A stretch of DNA of 64,000 nt from an uncultured Oxalobacteraceae bacterium. Lineage in GTDB: Bacteria; Pseudomonadota; Gammaproteobacteria; Burkholderiales; Burkholderiaceae_D. Each line of letters starts with the position of its first letter. Position 1 is the stretch's first letter. The stretch lies in the NCBI GenBank assembly GCA_903893945.1, contig CAITOF010000042.1, forward strand, positions 16,425-80,424. Direction: 5' to 3'. Shown one piece after another: positions 9,617 through 18,208 of this stretch. Both the position numbers and the translations under genes were made by a program. Below the pieces are notes generated by a model. That model was given only the letters and a program-made list of their open reading frames with translations. It was not told the DNA's origin and made no database searches.

Positions 9617-10076
9617 TCAACCTGTCCTGCGCACCGCCGGTCAATTCGGCATGGCATTTGGCGCCGCGCTGCTCGGCTGTCTGTTAATCCGGTCCGCCCA
9701 TGCCCAGACCCCGGTTGCGACCCGCGAACCGGCGCCAACGGTACAGTCCGCGCCGCCGGCGGGAAGCGCCGGTCCGCTCAATCTTGATGCGGATGAAGTG
9801 GTAAAGCAGGCCAACCTGGAACAACCTTCCTCTCCGGCCAAACAGGATGTCATCTCCGGCTCACCCGATCCCTTTGAGCAAAGCATGCTGAATTCGGCCA
9901 GGCAGAACAAGGTGCACGGTATGGTGGAGGCCGGTGCGAGCGCAGGCACGTTACCGGCGCAGCATGGTTTCAAGGGAGAAAATTTCACCTGCTCAAACGG
10001 CGCCGTTGCGCTCGCCGATCAGGTCAGTAGTGACACTCAGGTAAGCCTTTATGCACAAAGCTACAACTGTAAATGA
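9600..10076 (+). CDS. Exported hypothetical protein
   Basis: Protein of 158 residues, not recognised. The N-terminus contains a hydrophobic stretch (about 17-33, GMAFGAALLGCLLI) ending RSAHA-QTP, a good signal-peptidase I site. The mature part begins with a Pro/Ala-rich linker, then an acidic middle. Two Cys near the C-terminus (FTCSNG and the final YNCK) could form a disulphide in the periplasm. ATG 9600 overlaps the end of hpnE by 17 bp, so it is probably translated from the hpn message. A role in hopanoid transport or the envelope is possible but only from context. Confidence 0.7.
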   Translation: MNPDFDQPVLRTAGQFGMAFGAALLGCLLIRSAHAQTPVATREPAPTVQSAPPAGSAGPLNLDADEVVKQANLEQPSSPAKQDVISGSPDPFEQSMLNSARQNKVHGMVEAGASAGTLPAQHGFKGENFTCSNGAVALADQVSSDTQVSLYAQSYNCK

Positions 10077-10101
10077 AATGATGCGTACCACAGGGTGCTG
10101 A

Positions 10102-10641
10102 ATGGAAGCTGACAACGTCAACACCGGGCTGGTAACGCATGACCGTGATCTCGAACAGATACTCGCCCTGCAGCAACGCAACCTGCGTTTTTCGCAAGAC
10201 GGCTTTGTGACGGTCAACCACACGCTCGAGATACTGCAGGCATTTCACACTTTGATGCCAAGCGTGGTGGCCCGGCATCAAGGCAACGTAATTGGCTACG
10301 CACTGTCCATGCCCTGCGAAACCCGCCAACTGGTACCGGTGCTGCACCCCATGTTCGACCGACTGGGTGGACTGGCCTTGCTGAGTGGTCAGCGCTGGTA
10401 CGTCATGGGGCAGATCTGTATTGACCGGGCCTGGCGCGGTCGGGGACTAGTCGGGCATCTCTACGCCACACATCGCGCGTGTTACGCTGACCGGTTTGAC
10501 TGGCTGGTAACCGAAATTGCGCAGCGCAATCCGCGTTCCCTGACAGCCCACCAGCGGGTTGGCTTTACCGAAATTGATCATTATTCCGACGCGACCGACG
10601 AATGGTCTGTGGTCGGTTTAAAACTGAACGACACCCGCTAA
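10102..10641 (+). CDS. GNAT family N-acetyltransferase
   Basis: Protein of 179 residues. The acetyl-CoA pyrophosphate loop is visible as [20 protein letters not shown] (about residues 112-131), followed by the typical helix and the [16 protein letters not shown] strand-loop, which marks GNAT motif B. Substrate unknown. It follows the exported protein by 25 bp at the end of the lgt-matB-hpn run, and its last 4 bp overlap the convergent fhs stop. Confidence 0.85.
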   Translation: MEADNVNTGLVTHDRDLEQILALQQRNLRFSQDGFVTVNHTLEILQAFHTLMPSVVARHQGNVIGYALSMPCETRQLVPVLHPMFDRLGGLALLSGQRWYVMGQICIDRAWRGRGLVGHLYATHRACYADRFDWLVTEIAQRNPRSLTAHQRVGFTEIDHYSDATDEWSVVGLKLNDTR

Positions 10642-12311
10642 AAAAGTCCGGTGATTTTTCCATCGGCATCCATATCAATGGAATTGGCAGCGGGCACCCG
10701 GGGCAATCCCGGCATCGTCATGATGTCGCCGCACACCGCAACAATAAATTCGGCGCCGGCCGACAGCCGTACTTCGCGCAGGGTCAGGGTATGACCGGTG
10801 GGTGCGCCCCTTAACGATGAGTCGGTCGAAAAGGAATATTGATTCTTCGCTATGCAGACCGGGTAATGACCGTAACCGGCCAATTCAAAGTCGGCCAGTC
10901 TGTCCAGAATTTTCCGGTCCGCAGCAACGTCCTTTGCCCCATAGATCTTGCTGGCAACGGCCCTGATTTTCTCCAGCAGCGGCAGGTTGTCCTCGTAGAC
11001 AAACCGCATTGCCGACGGTCGCTGGCACAGCTTCACCACCGCGTGGGCCAGATCCACCGCGCCCTTGCCACCCAGCGCCCAATGTTCTGCCAGAATCACA
11101 TCCACATGGTAACGCGCGGCGGCCATCTTCAGTAACTCGATTTCGGCCACGGTATCTTCGGTGCGCTGGTTAATGGCCACAACACAGGGCAATCCATAAT
11201 GGGTCTGGATATTGGTAATATGCTTCTCCAGATTGGCCAGGCCCTTTTTAAGTGCCTCACAATTTTCCCGGCCGGTTTCACCGACTTCGATGCCGCCGTG
11301 ATATTTAAGTGCCCGGACCGTGGCAACCAGTACCACAGCGCGCGGCTTCAATCCCGCTTTGCGGCATTTGATATCGACAAATTTTTCCGCACCCAGATCC
11401 GCACCAAAACCGGCTTCGGTCACCACATAATCAGCCAGTTTCAGCGCCGCTCTGGTTGAGACCACCGAATTGCAGCCGTGCGCAATATTGGCAAACGGCC
11501 CGCCATGCACGAAGGCGATATTGCCCTCCAGCGTCTGGACGATATTCGGCGCAAATGCCTCTTTCAGCAGAACTGCCATGGCGCCATGCGCGTTCAGATC
11601 ACGTGCTGTAACCGGCTTTCTGTCGAATGTATAGCCCACGACAATGCGACCCAGACGCTCTTTCAGGTCATTCAGATCCCGGGCCAGACAAAAGATCGCC
11701 ATCACTTCCGATGCGACCACGATATCAAACCCGTCCTCTCGGGCAAACCCATTCGCGACACCGCCCAGACCGATGGTGATTTTTCTCAGCGACCGGTCAT
11801 TCATGTCCAGCACCCGTTTCCAGGTAATGCGTCGCACATCCACATTCAGGGCATTCCCCTGATAAACATGATTGTCTAGCAGTGCGGCGAGCAGATTGTT
11901 GGCCATCGCAATGGCGCTGAAGTCACCGGTGAACTGAAGGTTGATATCTTCCATCGGCACCACCTGGGCCATACCGCCACCGTTGGCGCCGCCTTTCATG
12001 CCAAACACCGGGCCCATGGAGGGTTCCCGAATGCAGATAAGCGCTTTTTGTCCGATGTGATTTAGTGCGTCGCCCAGTCCAACGGTCGTGGTGGTCTTGC
12101 CCTCACCGGCCGGCGTCGGTGAAATGGCCGTCACGAGGATCAGATTCCCCTCGGGCCTGTCGTCGAGCGACTGGATATAATCCAGAGACAGCTTGGCCTT
12201 GTAATGACCATAGGGGCTGAGCGCGTCGCTGTCGATGCCGATCTTTTCCCCGGCCAGCGCAATAACGGGTTTCAGTCGGGCTGCCTGTGCGATTTCCAGA
12301 TCGGTTTTCAT
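10638..12311 (-). CDS. fhs: Formate--tetrahydrofolate ligase
   Basis: Cytoplasmic enzyme of 557 residues that makes 10-formyl-THF from formate, ATP and THF for one-carbon metabolism. The P-loop [18 protein letters not shown] is near residue 65, followed by [19 protein letters not shown], a family signature, and the C-terminal [18 protein letters not shown] 12311 is preceded by AGGAG; an upstream in-frame ATG at 12359 has none. Its stop overlaps the convergent GNAT gene by 4 bp. Confidence 0.97.
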   Translation of the reverse strand: MKTDLEIAQAARLKPVIALAGEKIGIDSDALSPYGHYKAKLSLDYIQSLDDRPEGNLILVTAISPTPAGEGKTTTTVGLGDALNHIGQKALICIREPSMGPVFGMKGGANGGGMAQVVPMEDINLQFTGDFSAIAMANNLLAALLDNHVYQGNALNVDVRRITWKRVLDMNDRSLRKITIGLGGVANGFAREDGFDIVVASEVMAIFCLARDLNDLKERLGRIVVGYTFDRKPVTARDLNAHGAMAVLLKEAFAPNIVQTLEGNIAFVHGGPFANIAHGCNSVVSTRAALKLADYVVTEAGFGADLGAEKFVDIKCRKAGLKPRAVVLVATVRALKYHGGIEVGETGRENCEALKKGLANLEKHITNIQTHYGLPCVVAINQRTEDTVAEIELLKMAAARYHVDVILAEHWALGGKGAVDLAHAVVKLCQRPSAMRFVYEDNLPLLEKIRAVASKIYGAKDVAADRKILDRLADFELAGYGHYPVCIAKNQYSFSTDSSLRGAPTGHTLTLREVRLSAGAEFIVAVCGDIMTMPGLPRVPAANSIDMDADGKITGLF

Positions 12312-12667
12312 GTCTGCTCTCCTGCGCGATGGGTACCAGTGAATTATGTCAGATTGCAACCTGCCGGTCAGTCCTGTAAATCACCAAAGTGATAGTCTAC
12401 TCTAGTCGATCTGTTTTGCGGGGGATCGCTTTATTTTGTCGCCTGACCCGATCGGCGTCCCGGCGGGCGCCACCGGATTATTCCATCAGGAAAGTTTATT
12501 TCCATTACTAAATTGTGCCTGATCAGATTGCTGCAATGCATTGTAACGGCGCTTATGACCTCTACCCTCGATCCTGACGCCCATACCGTATTTGTACGAT
12601 CTAGTCACTGGTAAGCCACCCTCGCATACTGACTCACATCCCGACCCGCGCTTTTTGTGAGCATACG
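12312..12667. other. Intergenic region between divergent fhs and the E3-ligase-like gene
   Basis: About 355 bp with no convincing small gene. It must hold promoters for both flanking genes. I looked for type III secretion regulatory boxes (Hrp box, PIP/hrpII-like repeats) and saw none I could defend. A small dyad TCAC-CAAA-GTGA lies near 12380-12391. No tRNA or mobile-element remnant is recognisable. Confidence 0.5.
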
Positions 12668-14638
12668 ATGAGATTGCCGCTGACCAGTTTGCCCACCGAC
12701 TCGAGACGCCCTGTTTTTCCTGCCAGCCCAACCGTGACTGAACGCCATCGCGATATCAGTCACACGGACGACGTCTGGTGCCAACTGGCCGATGGCTACA
12801 CCGAAACCCAGCAAGAGGCAGCCAGAGCGGCACTGTTTATTTTTCTGGCGTCATCCACACGGCACGACCAGGACAGAATCGACGCCTTTCAGGTGATGAA
12901 ACGGCTGTGCGGCGCAGCCCACAAGAGCCGGTTTGCGATGCGGACATTCAGCTACGGCCCGCAGGTAGAATTCAGAATCCGCCTTAATACCATACAGGTG
13001 CTGACAGCAAACATAACACTGGAAGATCTGGACCTGAGTCGTTGCGACTTGAGCGGCGCTGACCTCCGTGGTGTCAGCATGGTCAGAGTTGACCTGTCGG
13101 GTGCCGACCTCAGCGGGGCGGATCTGACCGACGGCATACTGAAAGGTGTTAAATTGACCGGCACCAATTTCCGGGGAACCAATCTGACCGGCACCTCGAT
13201 AGGATGCTGGCATCACGGCTCAACCTGGCATCATCCTGGTGAGATCCTGGCAGATTGGTCGGAAACCACCATGAAAACTGAACTGGATCACCTCACCAAT
13301 GAAAATCATTATTCCCTCTTTACCGCGATTGATTCCATGGGCGCCCCCTATGACCAGCTCAAACTGGCACTGACGCACCAGCTCATTGATTCCCTGAAAC
13401 ACATTAATACGTCGTCTGTACACGATGCCATGGTCGTCAGCTGGCTGAACAAACCGCTGTACTATACCGATCCACAGATATACAGCTTTGTCTGCGACCT
13501 GTTTTATCCGCGAATTATCCTCAGCAGCACCGGGGAGCTCAGGCGCCTGCGCAATGCCGACCTCCGCTTCATGGTATCGCTGTATTCGATACTCAATCCG
13601 GAAAGCAAGAAATCTCATTTACTGAATAATGACAACCTGTTTGTGCAATTCATCCTGCAAAGCATAGGCAGTGCGGACCAGGACATCAGGTCCAAGGCAC
13701 AGTCGCTTTACACGTATTTTCTGGCCTTACCGGAGCTGGTTGCGGCCCGCGCGTTTATCAGCACCAGTGGTATCGAACTCGATACCATCGTCGATGATGA
13801 TCCCGCATTTGCGTTTATCAGGAAAAAGGAAGACGGCACATGGTGCAATCTGGTCCTGTCGACCAATTCCATCCATGCCATGCTGGGCCTGGACCGGGCG
13901 CATGACTGGAAAATGGTGGCCTATTTTGAAAACAGCGAAGACCTGTCCAACATTGCCTCAGACCGGATTTACGCCCAGTTTGAGTTGTTTGATGCGGCTT
14001 ACTCTTACCGGGTACACGGATGCAAAATCAACAATCTGCTGAAAATTATTCCCTTGGACCAGACGAAGGCGCCGGAAGAGTTGGGTCTGACAAAAAAAGA
14101 TTACTGGCCGATTTTTGAAGCGGCTTTATCGTCTGCACGAAGTGACGCAAAATTATGCAATCCGGCCGATCAGAATACGCTGAAAATCATCTTTTCGCCG
14201 CTGCTTGAACAGGGAATTCACCACGGCAGCGCCAACCGGGTTGAAGATATTTCCGCACTGGAAAAAATCCATTACGCGGCTCTGCTCCGCACGTTTGACA
14301 TAGAACACAGCACCCGCGAAGTGCAGGCACAGCATCTGCTAAGTCTGGCTGTCGTATTCACCACACTGTCCTCAATGCATATTTTTGGAGAAACCAGCGA
14401 TTCGCCGGTAGCATTGCGATACTACGCCGCGGCGTTGCTGAAAAATGCTTACCAGCTGGACCCCACCGTATTTGGGGCCGATAACAATTACAGGGACTGG
14501 ATAAACCGGCTGGTACTGGGCAAAAAAAAGGCATTTACCTGCACGGCGGAATTGGCCATCAATATAAAGGAACATATAAAAGGTCAACCCTACCGGCTTC
14601 GGAAAATCTTTCATTCCATCAAACCACCCGCCTTATAA
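12668..14638 (+). CDS. Probable SopA/NleL-type HECT-like E3 ubiquitin ligase effector with pentapeptide-repeat domain
   Basis: Protein of 656 residues with no signal peptide. Residues 1-50 are rich in Ser, Thr, Pro and Arg, as in type III secretion leaders. Residues 115-178 hold about a dozen pentapeptide repeats of A(D/N)LSG type. Residues about 195-480 are largely helical (ALTHQLIDSL, KPLYYTDPQIYSFVCDLFYP). The last 170 residues include SSMHIFGETSDSPVALRYYA, YRDWINRL and AFTCTAEL with Cys625, 31 residues from the end. SopA and NleL share this order: beta-helix, N-lobe, C-lobe with the catalytic Cys about 30 residues before the C-terminus. It would take ubiquitin from a host E2 and pass it to a target inside a eukaryotic cell. 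ATG 12668 has only a weak RBS. No chaperone or secretion gene is nearby. Confidence 0.72.
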   Translation: MRLPLTSLPTDSRRPVFPASPTVTERHRDISHTDDVWCQLADGYTETQQEAARAALFIFLASSTRHDQDRIDAFQVMKRLCGAAHKSRFAMRTFSYGPQVEFRIRLNTIQVLTANITLEDLDLSRCDLSGADLRGVSMVRVDLSGADLSGADLTDGILKGVKLTGTNFRGTNLTGTSIGCWHHGSTWHHPGEILADWSETTMKTELDHLTNENHYSLFTAIDSMGAPYDQLKLALTHQLIDSLKHINTSSVHDAMVVSWLNKPLYYTDPQIYSFVCDLFYPRIILSSTGELRRLRNADLRFMVSLYSILNPESKKSHLLNNDNLFVQFILQSIGSADQDIRSKAQSLYTYFLALPELVAARAFISTSGIELDTIVDDDPAFAFIRKKEDGTWCNLVLSTNSIHAMLGLDRAHDWKMVAYFENSEDLSNIASDRIYAQFELFDAAYSYRVHGCKINNLLKIIPLDQTKAPEELGLTKKDYWPIFEAALSSARSDAKLCNPADQNTLKIIFSPLLEQGIHHGSANRVEDISALEKIHYAALLRTFDIEHSTREVQAQHLLSLAVVFTTLSSMHIFGETSDSPVALRYYAAALLKNAYQLDPTVFGADNNYRDWINRLVLGKKKAFTCTAELAINIKEHIKGQPYRLRKIFHSIKPPAL

Positions 14639-14650
14639 GTCGCGGTCTGA

Positions 14651-16360
14651 TCACCGCAGACCGGCCATGTCCTGCATGATCCGGTACACCGGATACCGTA
14701 GCCACTCCGGTTCAGCATATTTCCTGCAGTGGCTGAAAATAAAATTGAGCACCGCTGTCTGATCGGACAGCCGATGCGGATTTTCTTTTTTCCATTGGTT
14801 AAACTGGTCTTTCAGGTCCGGCTCTGTTTCCAGCAGCTCGGACGCGGTATCTTCGAAGACATAATCGGAAAATGTTTCCTTTTTCTCGAGTATGCTGTTA
14901 AAAAATCCCCATCGGAAAAAGCTGTCATGTGCCAGAGGTTCCAGGGTTTCAACTGCATAACGCGCTTTGGGCTGGTTGAGCGATAGCAGGTAATCGCCCG
15001 GTTTCAGGGTTATCATTTCCGTGCGCTCGTCGGTTTCAATCTCATCATGAAACATGTGCCCTTCGTACGGGGTCGGGCGCGTCGAGATCTTTTTAATATG
15101 CAGCGTCTGCACGATTTGCGCTGTTGCTTCCGTTACGCGCTCCATGCTCAACCCGTTCCACTGGAGTCGCTCGATAACATCACGCCACTCCTGGGGGATA
15201 ACGTAGTAGCCAGGGGCGGCAACGGTCACGCTTTGCTCAAAGTGCTGGAAGTAATCGATGTCCTTTTCCCATGGCTTGCTGCGGTCATACGACAGACGGG
15301 TGTAATTGCCCAATTGGCTGGGACTATAAACGGCGGTAAAACCCCGAAACCTGAATTTGGACGGCTTGTTGCGATTTACCTTCCATTGCAGCGGCCACTG
15401 GCGCCGGTGCGCATCGGCGGCTCTGGCGTCCTGACGCAGGGCCTGAATCTGCGCTGCGTTGGCGACGGTGTAGGCCAGCACCTCTTCCACCAGGGCGCGC
15501 ATGGACTCGTACCGGTCAGCATAAGGTTTGAGCATATGGGTTTCCGGCATCATGCCCAGGGTGTGGTTCAACGCGGCATAGCCGGTCGAGAAGCGTGGCG
15601 TTTCCAGAAAATCTTCAATGCCATCATCCGGTATGTCATGGACCGGATTGACGTAAGGGCAAAAGGGCCAGCCACGCGCGGTCATTTTCTGAGACAGTGT
15701 CGGCATCATGTGGTCACGCAAAAACTGTCCCAGCGCCCCACCCAGTTTGTCCGCCTGGGTCTGGATGACCGTCATGGTATAACTGTAATCAGCGCCATTC
15801 GAGGTATGGGTATCCACCATGACATCCGGGTCCCAGGCACTGAAGAATCGATTGAACGCCTGCGCGTTCAGGCTGTCACATTTAATGAAGTCGCGATTCA
15901 GGTCCAGATTCAGTGCATTGCCGCGGAACCCGAAAAATTCAGGCCCGACCTGATTTACGCGTGAACCCGCATTCCGATTTTTACAGCCGTCCACGTTATA
16001 TATCGGTACGAACAGAAATACCACGTTGTTCAATGCCGCCAGCCGTGCAGAATCGGTACAGAAATCGCGCACCAGTGCCATGCAGGCATCGATTCCTTCG
16101 GGTTCACCCGGATGTATGCCGTTGTTGTTGAAAAAAACCGGTCGGCGAGTCCGTTTGATTTCATTTAAATCGTGCAAACCATCGGACGCAACCACACCTG
16201 CATGCAAGGGCACGCCGCCGTCCGACGTGCCGATTTCGATTAATTTCAGTACCTGCGGGAACCGTGATGCGAGGTTCTGGTAGAAATGAATGCACTCTTG
16301 CCACGTGGTGGTCTGATTTTTATTGCCGCGCTCGTAGGGTGTGAGCAATTCGGTCGTCAT
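14651..16360 (-). CDS. M14 family zinc carboxypeptidase
   Basis: Metallopeptidase of 569 residues without an obvious signal peptide. Zinc ligands of the M14 fold are visible: HPGE (H83, E86) in NNNGIHPGEPEG, and H185 in DTHTSNGADYSY. NLDLNRDF (about 151-158) supplies the substrate-binding Asn/Arg region. The remaining 300 residues are an extra C-terminal region with no domain I recognise. It probably removes C-terminal residues from peptides or a modified amino acid. It is convergent with the E3-like gene, 12 bp apart, with no terminator between. Confidence 0.85.
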   Translation of the reverse strand: MTTELLTPYERGNKNQTTTWQECIHFYQNLASRFPQVLKLIEIGTSDGGVPLHAGVVASDGLHDLNEIKRTRRPVFFNNNGIHPGEPEGIDACMALVRDFCTDSARLAALNNVVFLFVPIYNVDGCKNRNAGSRVNQVGPEFFGFRGNALNLDLNRDFIKCDSLNAQAFNRFFSAWDPDVMVDTHTSNGADYSYTMTVIQTQADKLGGALGQFLRDHMMPTLSQKMTARGWPFCPYVNPVHDIPDDGIEDFLETPRFSTGYAALNHTLGMMPETHMLKPYADRYESMRALVEEVLAYTVANAAQIQALRQDARAADAHRRQWPLQWKVNRNKPSKFRFRGFTAVYSPSQLGNYTRLSYDRSKPWEKDIDYFQHFEQSVTVAAPGYYVIPQEWRDVIERLQWNGLSMERVTEATAQIVQTLHIKKISTRPTPYEGHMFHDEIETDERTEMITLKPGDYLLSLNQPKARYAVETLEPLAHDSFFRWGFFNSILEKKETFSDYVFEDTASELLETEPDLKDQFNQWKKENPHRLSDQTAVLNFIFSHCRKYAEPEWLRYPVYRIMQDMAGLR

Positions 16361-16546
16361 GGGTATCCTCCCTGTGCGTTTAACGGATCAATCCGGATTG
16401 GCTCCGTCATCTTCGGAAACAAGTTCAAATTTGGCTCTTCTCCCAACTAATCTGATTCCCAGTTCATTGAGATCTGCAATTGCCATGCCGGCACTGTTTT
16501 CGCTCTGTTACGATGCTTCTGTTTAACCATGAGCGTCTGGTTTATT

Positions 16547-17251
16547 TCAGAGTGACGATCCAAGAACACTGGCCAGTTCCAGAATGCTGTTGACCGACAG
16601 ATCGACCGGCGTACTTGCCGTCACTTCACCCTTACCGGGACCTTTTTCATCAGGGCGCGCGACAAATGCGGTACGCAACCCCGCGGACGCGGCTGCCGCC
16701 AGATCCGACGAATGCGCGGCAACCATCAATGTCTCTCCGGGTTCAAGATCAAATGATGCTGCGGCCGACAGGTAAACCGCGGGCATAGGTTTGTAGGCCC
16801 GTGCAACTTCGGCGCCAAGTATGGCATCCCAGGGAAATCCGTTGCGCCTGGCAAGGTCAACCATTAATGAAATATTACCGTTCGAGCAGGGGGCAAGAAA
16901 AAATCTCTGTCGGAGCGCCTGCAGTCCGGGGGCCACGTCGGGCCACGCATCCAGTCTGTGCCAGGCCAGATTCAAATGGCACCGTATTTCCTCACTGAGG
17001 TAATCGATGTCAAACGCTTTCAAAATGACATCAAGATTTCGTCGGTGAAGTACATCAAGTGTCGAAAACGGAATTTTCCCGGCTCGGACCTCTTCCATGG
17101 CAGGTTGATACTGTTGTCGCCAGGCATCCGCAAACCCTGCCCAATCAAGGCACACATTGAATGGCGACAGTATTGCCTCTGCCTCTCTGGCAATCGAGGT
17201 TCGCCAATCCACCAGCGTTCCAAACACGTCAAATACGCACGCTTTAATCAT
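16547..17251 (-). CDS. Haloacid dehalogenase type II (HAD superfamily)
   Basis: Protein of 234 residues. Motif I is ACVFDVFGTLVDW with nucleophile Asp8, motif II is CSNGN near residue 118, the Lys of motif III is in RAYKPMPAVY, and motif IV follows in LMVAAHSSDLAAA. The cap domain length and the FDVFGTLVDWR opening fit (S)-2-haloacid dehalogenases, which hydrolyse 2-haloacids to 2-hydroxyacids. Many such HADs have other phosphatase roles, so the substrate is uncertain. It is last in a minus-strand series after ppc, GNAT and VOC genes, 61 bp from the VOC gene. Confidence 0.85.
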   Translation of the reverse strand: MIKACVFDVFGTLVDWRTSIAREAEAILSPFNVCLDWAGFADAWRQQYQPAMEEVRAGKIPFSTLDVLHRRNLDVILKAFDIDYLSEEIRCHLNLAWHRLDAWPDVAPGLQALRQRFFLAPCSNGNISLMVDLARRNGFPWDAILGAEVARAYKPMPAVYLSAAASFDLEPGETLMVAAHSSDLAAAASAGLRTAFVARPDEKGPGKGEVTASTPVDLSVNSILELASVLGSSL

Positions 17252-17312
17252 ATAGGGCTCCCTGATGTGCTGAGATGCCCAAACGGCATCGTGTACCCGG
17301 TCCCCGGTTGGT

Positions 17313-17687
17313 TCATTTGACCTTCCATGGCGGATTGAGGCGATTCTCTCCGGCGTGGTATAGACAGATCCTGTTTCCCGATGGATCCTCCAAATAAGCT
17401 TCTCTCCACAGCCACGGCTGGTCCACCGGTTCCTGGTGAAACACCAGACCGGCAGCGGTCAATTCCCTGACCTTCTGATCCAGATGATCCGTTTCGAAGT
17501 AGATAACAACCGCCGACTTACCGGGCTTCGCATCAACCTGTTCAATTGACAATGTTGAATCACCTTCCGGACAGACGAATCGCATGTAGTGCGGGCTGTT
17601 GACAATGATTTTCAATCCAAGCAGCTGATAAAAATCAGCGGCCTGCTGAAGGTTTTGCACCGGTACGGTTACCTGATTCATTCGCAT
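17313..17687 (-). CDS. VOC (glyoxalase/bleomycin-resistance) family protein
   Basis: Protein of 124 residues with the paired beta-alpha-beta-beta-beta modules of the vicinal oxygen chelate fold. The start MRMNQVTVPVQNLQQAADFYQ and the C-terminal WREAYLEDPSGNRICLYHAG are characteristic. Metal-ligand candidates are present in the second module (Glu in REAYLEDP, and His in FHQEP). Function is not predictable from sequence: a dioxygenase, lyase or binding protein are all possible. It lies between a GNAT and a haloacid dehalogenase gene on the same strand. Confidence 0.85.
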   Translation of the reverse strand: MRMNQVTVPVQNLQQAADFYQLLGLKIIVNSPHYMRFVCPEGDSTLSIEQVDAKPGKSAVVIYFETDHLDQKVRELTAAGLVFHQEPVDQPWLWREAYLEDPSGNRICLYHAGENRLNPPWKVK

Positions 17688-17743
17688 CGTTCAACCTCGT
17701 AGCTAATCGTGTCAATTATCCATGCCCTGCCCGGGCGACGGCG

Positions 17744-18202
17744 TCAGTCTATCAGTCGCGTCATAAATACACTGTTCGGATCCTCGACATAGGTGGCAAA
17801 AGGAGCGCCGTATTCAAATCCGAAGCTCGCATACAGGGTGCGCGCCGGTTCGAAGAATGCGGCGGAACCGGTTTCGAGACTCAATCTGGCATACTTGCGG
17901 CGACGCGCCTCGTCGACCAGGTGCTGCAACAGCAATCGGGCTGCACCCTGTCCGCGCAGTTGGCGAGGTGTACGCATTGATTTGATTTCGCCATGATGTT
18001 TGTCCAGTTCCTTGAGCGCGATGCAACCTGCCAGACTGCTTTCCTTCCATATAGTCCAGAATGTGATGTCGGGCTGACGCAGTGCCTCCAGATCAAGCGC
18101 GTGCACACTGGCGGCAGGCGTGGTGGCGTACATGTCTTCCAGGTGCTCCTCAAGCAGTCGGCGAATCTCCTCGCCACGCAGATCATCGGTAATAATTTTC
18201 AT
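17744..18202 (-). CDS. GNAT family N-acetyltransferase
   Basis: Protein of 152 residues. The acetyl-CoA loop RQLRGQGAARLLLQHLVDEA (about residues 81-100) and the following LSLETGSAAFFEPARTLYASFGF are textbook GNAT. The opening MKIITDDLRGEEIRRLLEEHL resembles the PanZ/YhhY-like group of small acetyltransferases common in proteobacteria. It starts 6 bp after the ppc stop, so it is co-transcribed with ppc. Substrate unknown. Confidence 0.88.
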   Translation of the reverse strand: MKIITDDLRGEEIRRLLEEHLEDMYATTPAASVHALDLEALRQPDITFWTIWKESSLAGCIALKELDKHHGEIKSMRTPRQLRGQGAARLLLQHLVDEARRRKYARLSLETGSAAFFEPARTLYASFGFEYGAPFATYVEDPNSVFMTRLID

Positions 18203-18208
18203 GACAGT

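Noticed and set aside
13020..13200. A Qnr-like quinolone-resistance pentapeptide protein
   Set aside because: Only about a dozen repeats are present, inside a 656-residue protein with a long helical and C-lobe-like region. Qnr proteins are almost entirely repeats.
15047..15964. A 305-codon open frame on the + strand inside the M14 peptidase gene
   Set aside because: It is antisense to a protein with intact zinc motifs, has an Arg/His-rich composition typical of shadow frames, and no RBS or domain.
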